A stretch of DNA of 64,000 nt from Streptomyces marinisediminis (GCF_026262575.1 NZ_JAPKFL010000003.1:186001-250000), one strand, 5' to 3'; shown: positions 35,660 to 44,570, counted from the stretch's first letter. A program made the numbers and translations. The notes: generated by a model not told the origin, from the letters alone.

Positions 35660-37366
35660 TCAGGCCTGGCGCCGGACCTCGATGGTGCGGAAGCGCGGGG
35701 TGACGAAGGCGGCGTCGCACAGCGCGGCGTTGGCCGAGGGGTTGCCGCCGGAGCCGTGGAAGTCGGAGAACGCGGCCGTCTGGTTGACGTAGACCCCGCC
35801 GGTGAGGTTGAGGGAGAGCTGCGCGCACTCCTCCAGGCAGGCGTCCTCGACGCGGCGCTCGACCTCCGGGTCGGTGGTGTAGGCGCCGACCGTCATCGCG
35901 CCCCGGGTGCGCAGGGTGTGGCGCAGCAGGTCGACGGCGTCGGCCGTGGAGTCGACGGCGACGGCGAAGGAGACCGGGCCGAAGCACTCGTTGAGGTACG
36001 GCGGCTCTTGGGCGGCGTCGGGGCGTGCCTGGGCGGTGTCGAGCTTGACCAGCGCGGGGGTGCGCACCGTCGCCCCGGGGAAGTCGGGGTGCTCGACGGC
36101 GCGGGAGGCCAGCGCCACCTCGCCGAGCGCGGGGGCCGTGTCCAGGCGGGCGGCCACGTCGGTGTTGACGATCGCGCCGAGCAGTGCTGTGGCGCGGGCG
36201 TCGTCCCCCAGCAGCTTGTCCACCGCGCCCGCGAGGTCGGCCGCCACCTCGTCGTAGGTCTTGCGCCCGGCGTCGGTGTCGATGCCGTCGCGCGGGATCA
36301 GCAGGTTCTGCGGCGTGGTGCACATCTGGCCGCTGTAGAGGGACAGCGAGAAGGCGACGTTGGCCAGCATGCCCCGGTAGTCGTCCGTGGAGTCGATGAC
36401 GATCGTGTTGACGCCCGCCTTCTCGGTGAACACCTGCGCCTGGCGCGCGTGGGCCTCCAGCCAGTCGCCGAACGCCGTGGAGCCGGTGTAGTCGATGACG
36501 CGGATCTCCTCGCGCACCGCGAGCGTCTTGGCGATGCCCTCGCCCTCCCGCTCGGCGGCGAGGGCGACCAGGTCGGCGTCGAACCCGGCCTCGGCCAGCG
36601 TCTCGCGGGCGATGCGCACCGTCAGCGCCAGCGGCAGCACCGCGCGCGGATGCGGCTTGACCAGCACCGCGTTGCCGGTGGCCAGCGAGGCGAACAGGCC
36701 CGGGTAGCCGTTCCAGGTGGGGAAGGTGTTGCAGCCGATGACCAGGGCGACGCCGCGTGGCACGGCGGTGAACTCCTTCGTCAGCTCCAGCGGGTTCCGC
36801 TTGCCCTGCGGCTTGCTCCAGTGGACGGCGGCGGCCGGCGTGCGCGTCTGCTCCGCGTAGGCGTAGGCGACGGCCTCCAGCCCGCGGTCCTGCGCGTGCG
36901 GGCCGCCCGCCTGCAGCGCCATCAGGTACGCCTGCCCGCTGGTGTGCATGACGGCCTGCGCGAACTCGTGCGTGCGCGCGTTGATCCGGGCCAGGATCTC
37001 CAGGCAGACGGCGGCGCGCGCGGCCGGACCGGCGTCCCGCCAGGCGGCCATGGCCGCGCGCATGGCGGGCAGCAGCACGTCCGGGTCGGCGTGCGGGTAC
37101 TCGATGCCCAGTGCGAAGCCGTACGGGGAGACCTCGCCGCCCGCCCAGCCGTCCGTGCCCGGCTGGTCGAGGTCGAACCGGGTGCCGCGCAGCGCGTCGA
37201 ACGCGGCCTGTCCCGCGGCGGCGTCCAGCGAGCCGTCCTGGCCGTACGCCTTCGGGTGCTCGGGGTGGGGGGACCAGTACTCGCGGGTACGGACGGCCTC
37301 CAGCGCCCGGTCGAGTGTGGGACGGTGCTTGTCGATCAACTGCTTGGCGGTGAGCGCGGGCGTCAT
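35660..37366 (-). CDS. paaN: Phenylacetic acid degradation aldehyde dehydrogenase PaaN
   Basis: 568 aa aldehyde dehydrogenase-fold protein of the PaaN family, which oxidises the ring-cleavage semialdehyde in the paa pathway; it lacks the C-terminal hydratase domain of E. coli PaaZ. ALDH landmarks: VIGCNTFPTWNGYPGLF (cofactor loop), FTEKAGVNTIV (catalytic Glu region) and SGQMCTTPQN (catalytic Cys, about 349). NECFGPVSFAV is the ExFGP-type motif. GAGGAG precedes ATG 37366. Divergent from paaH with a shared PaaR-type operator. Confidence 0.93.
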   Translation of the reverse strand: MTPALTAKQLIDKHRPTLDRALEAVRTREYWSPHPEHPKAYGQDGSLDAAAGQAAFDALRGTRFDLDQPGTDGWAGGEVSPYGFALGIEYPHADPDVLLPAMRAAMAAWRDAGPAARAAVCLEILARINARTHEFAQAVMHTSGQAYLMALQAGGPHAQDRGLEAVAYAYAEQTRTPAAAVHWSKPQGKRNPLELTKEFTAVPRGVALVIGCNTFPTWNGYPGLFASLATGNAVLVKPHPRAVLPLALTVRIARETLAEAGFDADLVALAAEREGEGIAKTLAVREEIRVIDYTGSTAFGDWLEAHARQAQVFTEKAGVNTIVIDSTDDYRGMLANVAFSLSLYSGQMCTTPQNLLIPRDGIDTDAGRKTYDEVAADLAGAVDKLLGDDARATALLGAIVNTDVAARLDTAPALGEVALASRAVEHPDFPGATVRTPALVKLDTAQARPDAAQEPPYLNECFGPVSFAVAVDSTADAVDLLRHTLRTRGAMTVGAYTTDPEVERRVEDACLEECAQLSLNLTGGVYVNQTAAFSDFHGSGGNPSANAALCDAAFVTPRFRTIEVRRQA

Positions 37367-37423
37367 CGGGGACCAACTCCTCGTCGAGCTGCTTCGAGCT
37401 GGGCGCGGGCTTGCGGACACGGC

Positions 37424-37444
37424 TAGAGTAACCGAACGATCGGT
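37424..37444. promoter_or_regulatory. PaaR operator and overlapping divergent -10 boxes, paaN/paaH
   Basis: ACCGAACGATCGGT at 37431-37444 is a perfect-core palindrome. Immediately left, TAGAGTA contains TAGAGT (+ strand -10 for paaH, 37424-37429) and, on the other strand, TACTCT (-10 for paaN, 37430-37425). One bound repressor would block both promoters. Confidence 0.7.
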
Positions 37445-37462
37445 CGGGACAAGGGGGCTGAA

Positions 37463-39112
37463 ATGGCCAGCGTGGAGAGCACTCCGGACGGCGGAACGGC
37501 GCCGGGCGGCGGCGCGGTGCCCGGCGGCGGGCCCGGCGGCGCGATGCCCGGCGGCGGGGCGCCCGGGGGCGCCGAGCCCGGTGGCGCGCCGGGCACCGTC
37601 GCCGTCGTCGGCACCGGGACGATGGGGCAGGGCATCGCCCAGGTCGCCCTCGTCGCCGGGCACCGGGTGCGGCTGCACGACGTGGCGCCGGGCGGCGCCG
37701 AACGGGCCGCGGTGGCGATCGCCGGGCGGCTGACGCGGCTGGTGGACAAGGGGCGCATGACGGCCGGGGCGCGCGAGGCCGCGCTCGCCCGCCTGCACCC
37801 GGCCGCGGAGCTGGGCGAGCTGGCCGACGCCGCCGTGGTGGTGGAGGCCGTGCTGGAGGAGCTGGGCGCCAAGCAACTGCTCTTCGAGGCGCTGGAGTCC
37901 GTGGTGGGCCCGGACTGCCTGCTGGCGACGAACACCTCGTCCCTGTCGGTCACCGCCATCGCGGGCGCGCTGCGCCACCCGGGCCGGTTCCTCGGGCTGC
38001 ACTTCTTCAACCCCGCGCCGCTGCTGCCCCTGGTGGAAGTGGTCCGCGGCCACGCCACCGCCGAGGCCACCGTCGACCGGGCGCACGAGCTGGCCGTCTC
38101 CTGGGGCAAGACCCCGGTGCGCTGCGCCGACACGCCCGGCTTCATCGTCAACCGGGTGGCGCGTCCGTTCTACGCTGAATCGTTCCGGCTGTACGAGGAG
38201 CGGGCCGCCTCCCCGGCCACCATCGACGCCGTCCTGCGCGAGTGCGGCGGCTTCCGCATGGGCGCGTTCGAGCTGACCGACCTCATCGGCCAGGACGTGA
38301 ACGAGGCCGTCACCCGCAGCGTGTGGGAGGCGTTCTTCCACGACCCCAAGTTCACCCCCTCGCTCGCCCAGCAGCGCCTGGTGCAGTCCGGCCGGCTCGG
38401 GCGCAAGGCGGGCCGGGGCTGGTACGCGTACGGCGACGGCGGCGCGGGCGGCGGCACCGGCGGGGGCGCGGGCGCCCCGGCCGACCGGCCGCACACCGCG
38501 CCGCCGCACCCCGCGCCCCGCCAGGTCACCGTGCACGGCGGACTCGGCCCGGCCGAGACGGTCGCCACCCTGCTCGCCGAGGCGGGCGTGACCGTCCGGC
38601 GCGCGGACGGCCCCGCCGAGCGCGGCGGCCACCTCGACCTGCCCGGCGGGGCCCGGCTGCTGCTGGCGGACGGCCGCGCGCCCGCCGCCGGGGAGGTCCA
38701 CTTCGACCTCGCGCTGGACTACCGCACCGCCACCCGCGTCGCCCTGGCCTGCGCCGACGACGTGCCCGAGACCGACCGGGCGGCGGCCGCCGGACTCTTC
38801 CAGGCGCTCGGCAAGCAGGTCAGCGTCATCGAGCCGGTGCCGGGCCTGATCGTCGCCCGCACCGTCGCGATGCTGGCCGACGTGGCCGCGGACGCCGTGG
38901 GGCGCGGCGTCGCCACCGAGGCGGACGTGGACACCGCCATGCGGCTCGGCGTGAACTACCCGCGCGGCCCCCTGGAGTGGTGCTGCGAGGTACTGGGCCC
39001 CGGCTGGGCCGTGGGCGTGCTGCGCGCCCTGCACGCCGCCTACCCCACCGGCCGGTACGCGCCCTCCCCGGCCCTGGTGCGCCGCTGCGGGCACGCCAGT
39101 GGACAATCGTGA
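37463..39112 (+). CDS. paaH: 3-hydroxyacyl-CoA dehydrogenase PaaH
   Basis: 549 aa. After a ~45-residue Gly/Pro-rich start, the Rossmann domain begins VAVVGTGTMGQGIAQVALVA; TNTSSLSVTAIA and FLGLHFFNPAPLLPLVEVV are family signatures with the catalytic His/Asn region, and the 3HCDH C-terminal domain has DTPGFIVNRVARPF. A second, degenerate C-terminal half ends LGVNYPRGPLEW, as in PaaH/PaaC-type two-part enzymes. It oxidises 3-hydroxyadipyl-CoA late in phenylacetate breakdown. The TetR gene overlaps its stop. Confidence 0.9.
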   Translation: MASVESTPDGGTAPGGGAVPGGGPGGAMPGGGAPGGAEPGGAPGTVAVVGTGTMGQGIAQVALVAGHRVRLHDVAPGGAERAAVAIAGRLTRLVDKGRMTAGAREAALARLHPAAELGELADAAVVVEAVLEELGAKQLLFEALESVVGPDCLLATNTSSLSVTAIAGALRHPGRFLGLHFFNPAPLLPLVEVVRGHATAEATVDRAHELAVSWGKTPVRCADTPGFIVNRVARPFYAESFRLYEERAASPATIDAVLRECGGFRMGAFELTDLIGQDVNEAVTRSVWEAFFHDPKFTPSLAQQRLVQSGRLGRKAGRGWYAYGDGGAGGGTGGGAGAPADRPHTAPPHPAPRQVTVHGGLGPAETVATLLAEAGVTVRRADGPAERGGHLDLPGGARLLLADGRAPAAGEVHFDLALDYRTATRVALACADDVPETDRAAAAGLFQALGKQVSVIEPVPGLIVARTVAMLADVAADAVGRGVATEADVDTAMRLGVNYPRGPLEWCCEVLGPGWAVGVLRALHAAYPTGRYAPSPALVRRCGHASGQS

Positions 39113-39690
39113 CCATGACCCGGCGCGACACCTACACCCGCGACACGCTGCTCGCGGTCGCCGTGCGGGTGTTCAACGAGCGCGGCTACGACGGCACCTC
39201 GATGGAGCACTTGTCCAAGGCGGCCGGCATCTCCAAGTCGTCCATCTACCACCACGTGCGCGGCAAGGAGGAGCTGCTGCACCGGGCGGTCAGCCGGGCG
39301 CTGGAGGGCCTGTTCGGCATCCTCGCCGAGCCCGCCGCCCGCGAGGGGCGCGCCGTGGACCGGCTGGAGCACGTCGTCCGGCGCACGGCCGAGGTGCTGA
39401 TGGCCGAGCTGCCGTACGTGACGCTGCTGCTGCGGGTGCACGGCAACACCGACACCGAGCGCTGGGCGCTGGACCGGCGCCGGGAGTTCGACCAGCAGGT
39501 CGCGGACCTGCTCACCCGGGCCGCGGCCGAGGGCGACCTGCGCCCGGACATCGACGTGCGGCTGGCCACGCGACTGCTGTTCGGGATGGTCAACTCCATC
39601 GCCGAGTGGTACCGGCCCGAGCGCGGCGACAGCTCCGAGGCCGTCGCGCACGCCGTCGTCCAGCTCGCCTTCGCCGGGCTGCGGGTGTAG
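39109..39690 (+). CDS. paaR: TetR-family regulator, probable PaaR
   Basis: 193 aa from GTG 39109 (GTGA overlap with paaH); ATG 39115 is an alternative. The helix-turn-helix is textbook TetR: TSMEHLSKAAGISKSSIYHH followed by GKEELL. The ligand domain is variable. Coupled to paaH and near paaN, it is the best candidate for the repressor binding the ACCGNNCGNNCGGT boxes at the two paa promoters; phenylacetyl-CoA is the known inducer of actinobacterial PaaR. Confidence 0.82.
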   Translation: MTMTRRDTYTRDTLLAVAVRVFNERGYDGTSMEHLSKAAGISKSSIYHHVRGKEELLHRAVSRALEGLFGILAEPAAREGRAVDRLEHVVRRTAEVLMAELPYVTLLLRVHGNTDTERWALDRRREFDQQVADLLTRAAAEGDLRPDIDVRLATRLLFGMVNSIAEWYRPERGDSSEAVAHAVVQLAFAGLRV

Positions 39691-39749
39691 CGCAGGCGGG
39701 ACGCCCGCGGCGTGCGACGAGCGCCCGCGCCCCGGGGGCGGACGCGGCG

Positions 39750-39787
39750 CGGGGCCGTCCGGAAGCGGCTGCTCCCGGACGGCCCCG
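39750..39787. terminator. Hairpin between paaR and the secreted-protein gene
   Basis: GGGGCCGTCCGG (39751-39762) pairs perfectly with CCGGACGGCCCC (39775-39786), with one more pair outside. The stem is 12-13 bases with a 12-base loop, between convergent genes. Confidence 0.7.
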
Positions 39788-39806
39788 TGCGTCAGCGCGC
39801 GACCTG

Positions 39807-40064
39807 TCAGTCGAAGCTGATGCAGACCGGACCGCCGAAGTTGGCGTTCAGGCCGCCGACCTGCGTGACGACGGTGTTGCAGTTGCCCTCCTGCTTGAGG
39901 ATGTGGTTCTCCTCGTACTCCCACTCGAACTCGGCGTTGACGTCCACCTTGTCGCCGTACTTGTCGCCGATGTGCTTGGCGCACGCGGACGCGGTACCCG
40001 CGGAGCCGACGACGCCGATACCGGCGATGGCGAGAGCGGCGACGGCCGTACGGATACGGAACAT
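39807..40064 (-). CDS. Small secreted Cys-containing protein, unknown function
   Basis: 85 aa. A clean signal peptide (MFRIRTAVAALAIAGIGVVG, cleavage likely after AGTASA) leaves a mature protein of about 57 residues starting CAKHIGDKYGDKVDVNAEFE, with further cysteines in EGNCNTVVTQ and GPVCISFD. It is not a chaplin or rodlin by motif. A strong AGGAGGAG site precedes the ATG. Three mature Cys leave one free or intermolecular. Role unknown. Confidence 0.75.
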   Translation of the reverse strand: MFRIRTAVAALAIAGIGVVGSAGTASACAKHIGDKYGDKVDVNAEFEWEYEENHILKQEGNCNTVVTQVGGLNANFGGPVCISFD

Positions 40065-40218
40065 GATCTCCTCCTGGGGGTAGGAAAAAGGTCGATCATG
40101 TGAAGTTCAACCCGGTATCGGACGCCGCGCATCTCGGGAGGGCCCTTCGGGGTCCATCCGTGAAGTGCTGTACTCCGGAAGAGGGCTGTCGGCCCGTCGC
40201 CTGCGCCTGCGCCTGCGC

Positions 40219-40710
40219 CTACGGTTCCGGGTCGAGGTCGGTTTCCTCGAAGACGAGGAGGGTGCGCGTGCTCAGTACCTCCGGGATGGCCTGGATGCGG
40301 GTGAGGACCAGCTCCCGCAGGGCGCGGTTGTCCTCGGTGTGGACCAGCAGCAGCACGTCGAAGTCGCCGCTGACCAGGGCCATGTGCACCGCCCCCGGCA
40401 GCCGCCGCAGCTCCTCCTTCACCGTCCGCCAGGTGTTCTGCACGATCTTCAGCGTCACGTACGCCGAGGCGCCCTGGCCGGCGCGCTCGTGGTCCACCCG
40501 GGCGCTGAAGCCCCGGATGACGCCGTCGTCCACCAGCCGGGCCACGCGGGCGTAGGCGTTCGCCCGGGAGATGTGCACCTGCTCGGCCACCGCCCGGATG
40601 GAGGCGCGCCCGTCCGCGCGCAGGATGCGCAGGATCGTGCGGTCCACCTCGTCCAGCGGGCGCGCGGGCGGTGCCGGACGCCCCGGGGTGGCCATCTGTT
40701 CATCCGCCAT
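40219..40710 (-). CDS. bkdR: Lrp/AsnC-family regulator, probable BkdR
   Basis: 163 aa. HTH in the first 75 residues (LDEVDRTILRILRADGRASI, then ISRANAYARVARL) and an RAM ligand domain (YVTLKIVQNTW, VHMALVSGDFDVLLLV). Lrp-type BkdR proteins control branched-chain ketoacid dehydrogenase in Streptomyces and other bacteria in response to branched-chain amino or keto acids. Divergent from the first bkd operon across 186 bases that also hold a PaaR-like box. Confidence 0.88.
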   Translation of the reverse strand: MADEQMATPGRPAPPARPLDEVDRTILRILRADGRASIRAVAEQVHISRANAYARVARLVDDGVIRGFSARVDHERAGQGASAYVTLKIVQNTWRTVKEELRRLPGAVHMALVSGDFDVLLLVHTEDNRALRELVLTRIQAIPEVLSTRTLLVFEETDLDPEP

Positions 40711-40822
40711 GCCGTGCGGCCACCTCCCGTTGGACGTTCAGCTCTCGCACCGCCGCCTCCGCGACCGATCGTCCACAGGTTATCCGGCCGCGCGTCCCAC
40801 CTGTAGCCAGAACGCGGTGCAG

Positions 40823-40836
40823 ACCGAACAATCGGT
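40823..40836. promoter_or_regulatory. PaaR-like operator upstream of the first bkd operon
   Basis: ACCGAACAATCGGT differs from the paaN/paaH box at one core base (CA for CG). It lies 61 bases before the E1alpha start and between it and divergent bkdR. Confidence 0.55.
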
Positions 40837-40896
40837 TGGGAGGCCACCCCTCGCCGTAAGCCTGCCCGCCGCCACCCACCCGGAGGTGTGCCCGAC

Positions 40897-42072
40897 ATGA
40901 CGGTCCTCGCGCAGTCCGGCGCCTACCGCCCCGCTCCGCCCCCCGCCTGGCGCCCGCGCACCGACGCCGCGCCGCTGCTGCCGGACGAGGAGCCGTACCG
41001 CCTGCTGGGCACCGGCGCCGAGCTGGACCCGGAGCTGCTCACCACGCTGTACTCCCAGCTCGTGCTGGGCCGCCGCTACAACCAGCAGGCCACCGCCCTC
41101 ACCAAGCAGGGCCGCCTCGCGGTGTACCCCTCCTCCACCGGCCAGGAGGCGTGCGAGGTCGCCGCCGCGCTGGCGCTCACGGAGCGGGACTGGCTCTTCC
41201 CCAGCTACCGCGACACGCTCGCCGCCGTCGCCCGGGGGATGGACCCGGTGGAGGCCCTCACCCTCCTGCGCGGGGACTGGCACTGCGGGTACGACCCGCG
41301 CGCCACCCGTGTCGCGCCGCTGTCCACGCCGCTGGCCACCCAGCTCCCGCACGCCGTCGGCCTCGCCCACGCCGCCCGGCTGCGCGGGGACGACGTGGTG
41401 GCCCTCGCCCTGGTCGGCGACGGCGGCACCAGCGAGGGGGACTTCCACGAGGCGCTCAACTTCGCCGCCGTCTGGCGGGCGCCCGCCGTCTTCCTCGTCC
41501 AGAACAACGGCTTCGCCATCTCCGTGCCGCTCGCCAAGCAGACGGCCGCGCCGACGCTCGCCCACAAGGCCGTCGGCTACGGGATGCCGGGCCGCCTGGT
41601 CGACGGCAACGACGCGCCGGCGGTGCACGCCGTGCTCACCGAGGCGGTGGAGCGCGCCCGGAGCGGCGGCGGTCCCACGCTCGTCGAGGCCGTGACCTAC
41701 CGGGTGGACGCTCACACCAACGCCGACGACGCCACCCGCTACCGGCAGGACGCCGAGGTGGCCGCCTGGCGCGAGCACGACCCGATCACCCTGCTGGAGA
41801 CCGAGCTGGCCACCCGCGGCCTGCTGGAGCGCGACGGCACGGACCTGCGCGCCACCGCCCGGGACGCCGCCGAGCGCATGGCGGCCGACCTGCGCGAGCG
41901 CATGCACCGCGAGCCCGCCCTCGACCCGATGGCGCTCTTCGACCACGTCTACGCCGAGCGCACCGGTCAACTGCGCGAGCAGGCGGAGCAGCTGCGCGCC
42001 GAGCTGGCCGCGCAGGAGGACGCCGACGACGCCCGCCCCGACGCCGACGACGCCGAAGGAGACGCCCGATGA
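40897..42072 (+). CDS. bkdA: Branched-chain ketoacid dehydrogenase E1 alpha (copy 1)
   Basis: 391 aa. Thiamine diphosphate-binding alpha subunit: GDGGTSEGDFHEALNFAAVW through VQNN is the GDG...NN motif, and DAHTNADDATRY holds the phosphorylation-loop-equivalent region. Converts branched 2-ketoacids to acyl groups on E2, supplying branched acyl-CoA starters for fatty acids and polyketides. GGAGGTG at about 40882 suits ATG 40897. The C-terminus is an acidic Asp/Glu tail. First of three coupled genes. Confidence 0.92.
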   Translation: MTVLAQSGAYRPAPPPAWRPRTDAAPLLPDEEPYRLLGTGAELDPELLTTLYSQLVLGRRYNQQATALTKQGRLAVYPSSTGQEACEVAAALALTERDWLFPSYRDTLAAVARGMDPVEALTLLRGDWHCGYDPRATRVAPLSTPLATQLPHAVGLAHAARLRGDDVVALALVGDGGTSEGDFHEALNFAAVWRAPAVFLVQNNGFAISVPLAKQTAAPTLAHKAVGYGMPGRLVDGNDAPAVHAVLTEAVERARSGGGPTLVEAVTYRVDAHTNADDATRYRQDAEVAAWREHDPITLLETELATRGLLERDGTDLRATARDAAERMAADLRERMHREPALDPMALFDHVYAERTGQLREQAEQLRAELAAQEDADDARPDADDAEGDAR

Positions 42073-43136
42073 GCACGGCGGCCACCAGCCACGCAGCGGC
42101 CCCGGCCCCGCCCGCGCGGGACCCGGCGCGCAAGCCCACCCCGCTGGCCCAGGCGCTCAACCGCGCCCTGCGCGACGCCATGGCCGAGGACCCGTCCGTC
42201 CACGTGCTCGGGGAGGACGTGGGCGCCCTCGGCGGCGTCTTCCGCGTCACCGACGGGCTGACCGCGGAGTTCGGCGAGGACCGCTGCACCGACACCCCGC
42301 TGGCCGAGGCGGGCATACTCGGCGCCGCCGTCGGCATGGCCATGTACGGCCTGCGCCCGGTGGTCGAGATGCAGTTCGACGCGTTCGCCTACCCGGCCTT
42401 CGAGCAGCTCGTCTCCCACGTCGCCCGGATGCGCAACCGCACCCGGGGCGCGCTGCCCATGCCCCTGACGATCCGGGTGCCCTACGGCGGCGGGATCGGC
42501 GGCGTCGAGCACCACAGCGACTCCTCCGAGGCGTACTACATCGCCACCCCCGGCCTGCACGTCCTCACCCCGGCGACGGTGGCCGACGCCTACGGGCTGC
42601 TGCGGCAGGCCATCGCCTCCGACGACCCGGTGGTCTTCCTGGAGCCCAAGCGGCTCTACTGGGCCAAGGACGCCTGGGACCCGGGCGCGCCCGCCGCCGT
42701 CGAGCCGATCGGCCGCGCCGCCGTCCGCCGCGCCGGCACCTCGGCGACGCTGATCACCTACGGCCCGTCCGTGCCGGTGTGCCTGGAGGCCGCGGAGGCC
42801 GCCCGCGCCGAGGGCTGGGACCTGGAGGTGGTGGACCTGCGCTCGCTCGTGCCCTTCGACGACGAGACGGTCACCGCCTCGGTGCGCCGCACCGGGCGGG
42901 CGGTCGTCGTCCACGAGTCGGGCGGCTTCGGCGGCCCCGGCGGGGAGATCGCCGCCCGGGTCACCGAGCGCTGCTTCCACCACCTGGAGGCGCCGGTGCT
43001 GCGGGTGGCCGGATTCGACGTGCCCTACCCGCCGCCCATGCTGGAGCGGCACCACCTGCCCGGCGTGGACCGCGTGCTGGACGCGGTGGACCGGCTCCAG
43101 TGGGAGTCGCGGTGGACGGAAGGGGGCGGGCGCTGA
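42069..43136 (+). CDS. bkdB: Branched-chain ketoacid dehydrogenase E1 beta (copy 1)
   Basis: 355 aa transketolase-like beta subunit. VLGEDVGALGGVFRVTDGL, DTPLAEAGILGAAVGMA and the PYGGGIGGVEHHSDSSEAYY loop are diagnostic of E1beta; VVDLRSLVPFD opens the C-terminal domain. Start ATG overlaps the E1alpha stop (ATGA) and its own stop overlaps the E2 ATG (TGATG), enforcing matched synthesis. Confidence 0.95.
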   Translation: MSTAATSHAAAPAPPARDPARKPTPLAQALNRALRDAMAEDPSVHVLGEDVGALGGVFRVTDGLTAEFGEDRCTDTPLAEAGILGAAVGMAMYGLRPVVEMQFDAFAYPAFEQLVSHVARMRNRTRGALPMPLTIRVPYGGGIGGVEHHSDSSEAYYIATPGLHVLTPATVADAYGLLRQAIASDDPVVFLEPKRLYWAKDAWDPGAPAAVEPIGRAAVRRAGTSATLITYGPSVPVCLEAAEAARAEGWDLEVVDLRSLVPFDDETVTASVRRTGRAVVVHESGGFGGPGGEIAARVTERCFHHLEAPVLRVAGFDVPYPPPMLERHHLPGVDRVLDAVDRLQWESRWTEGGGR

Positions 43137-44503
43137 TGCCCGAGGTGCGCGAGTTCACGCTGCCGGACCTGGGTGAAGGGCTCACCGAGGCCGAGATCAC
43201 CCGCTGGCTGGTGGAGGTCGGCGACGTGGTCACCGTCGACCAGCCGGTGGTCGAGGTGGAGACGGCGAAGGCGATGGTGGAGGTGCCCTGCCCGTACGGC
43301 GGCGTCATCACCGGGCGGTTCGGCGAGGTCGGCGCGGAGATCCCGGTCGGCGCGCCCCTGGTGACGGTCGCCTCCGCCCCGGACGGCGAGGGCCACGGCT
43401 CGGGGTCGGCGTCCGGCTCCGGCTCCGCGTCGGCGTCCGGCTCGGCTTCGGGCTCCGGCGCGGGTTCCGGTTCCGGTTCCGGGAACGTGCTGGTCGGGTA
43501 CGGCACGAGCGAGACGCCGCGCCGGCGCCGCCGCGCCGCGCGCCCCGGCACCGCTCCGGCGACGCCCCCGCCCCCGGCCCCGGCCCCGGCTCCCGTCGCG
43601 GGCACCGCCCCGGCCGCGTCGGTGAACGGCTCGCGGACGCCGGCCGTCATCTCGCCGCTCGTCCGCCGCCTCGCCCGCGAGCACGGCCTGGACCTGCACA
43701 CGGTCACCGGCAGCGGCCCGCAGGGACTCATCCTGCGCGCCGACGTCGAGCGGGCCGCCCGCCCGGCCCCGGCCGGAGCGCCCGAGGCCCCGGCCGCCCC
43801 CGCGCCGCGCGCCGAGGGCGAGCGCGTGCCGCTGAAGGGGGTGCGCGGGGCCGTCGCCGACAAGCTGTCCCGCAGCCGCCGCGAGGTCCCGGACGCGACC
43901 TGCTGGGTGGACGCCGACGCCACCGAACTGCTGGCCGCCCGGCGCGCGATGAACGCCGCGGGCGGGGCGAAGATCTCCCTGCTGGCCCTGCTGGGACGCG
44001 TCTGCACCGCGGCCCTGGCGCGCTACCCGGAGTTGAACGCCACGGTGGACACCGCGGCCCGCGAGGTGGTGCGGCTGCCCGAAGTGCACCTGGGGTTCGC
44101 GGCCCAGACCGACCGGGGCCTGGTCGTGCCCGTCGTCCGGGACGCCCACCGGCGCGACGCCGAGTCGCTCCACGCGGAGCTGCACCGGCTCACCGAGGCG
44201 GCCCGGGAGGGAGGGCTCTCCCCGGCCGAGCTCACCGGCGGCACGTTCACGCTGAACAACTACGGCGTCTTCGGGGTCGACGGCTCCACGCCGATCATCA
44301 ACCACCCCGAGGCGGCGATGCTCGGCGTCGGCCGCATCGTGCCCAAGCCGTGGGTGCACCAGGGCGAGCTGGCGGTGCGCCAGGTGGTGCAGCTCTCGCT
44401 GACCTTCGACCACCGGGTCTGCGACGGCGGCACCGCGGGCGGCTTCCTGCGGTACGTGGCCGACTGCGTCGAGTCCCCGGCGGTGCTGCTGCGCACCCTG
44501 TGA
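43136..44503 (+). CDS. bkdC: Ketoacid dehydrogenase E2, dihydrolipoyl acyltransferase (copy 1)
   Basis: 455 aa. Lipoyl domain with the modified Lys at 45 (VEVETAKAMVEVP); a Gly/Ser/Ala repeat linker (~85-120) and a Pro/Ala linker; peripheral subunit-binding domain (SPLVRRLAREHGLDLHTVTG); then the acyltransferase core ending TFDHRVCDGGTAGGF, with the catalytic His and Asp. Forms the core of the complex. A strong terminator follows within 10 bases, so the operon is E1alpha-E1beta-E2 without E3. Confidence 0.94.
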   Translation: MPEVREFTLPDLGEGLTEAEITRWLVEVGDVVTVDQPVVEVETAKAMVEVPCPYGGVITGRFGEVGAEIPVGAPLVTVASAPDGEGHGSGSASGSGSASASGSASGSGAGSGSGSGNVLVGYGTSETPRRRRRAARPGTAPATPPPPAPAPAPVAGTAPAASVNGSRTPAVISPLVRRLAREHGLDLHTVTGSGPQGLILRADVERAARPAPAGAPEAPAAPAPRAEGERVPLKGVRGAVADKLSRSRREVPDATCWVDADATELLAARRAMNAAGGAKISLLALLGRVCTAALARYPELNATVDTAAREVVRLPEVHLGFAAQTDRGLVVPVVRDAHRRDAESLHAELHRLTEAAREGGLSPAELTGGTFTLNNYGVFGVDGSTPIINHPEAAMLGVGRIVPKPWVHQGELAVRQVVQLSLTFDHRVCDGGTAGGFLRYVADCVESPAVLLRTL

Positions 44504-44510
44504 GCCGCCG

Positions 44511-44546
44511 ACCGGCTCCCGCCCCCGACCCGGGGCGGGAGCCGGT
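44511..44546 (+). terminator. Terminator after the first bkd operon
   Basis: ACCGGCTCCCGCCCC (44511-44525) pairs perfectly with GGGGCGGGAGCCGGT (44532-44546) across six bases; a 15-base stem seven bases after the stop. Confidence 0.8.
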
Positions 44547-44564
44547 CCCCCTCCACCCCGGGCC

Positions 44565-44570
44565 TACCCT
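44565..44570 (+). promoter_or_regulatory. -10 box, probable leaderless mobA-like gene
   Basis: TACCCT six bases before the GTG at 44577, just after the bkd terminator; no SD. Confidence 0.5.

Noticed and set aside
39807..40064. Chaplin or rodlin
   Set aside because: Lacks the GNxx-type chaplin domain and the rodlin repeats; only size and secretion match.
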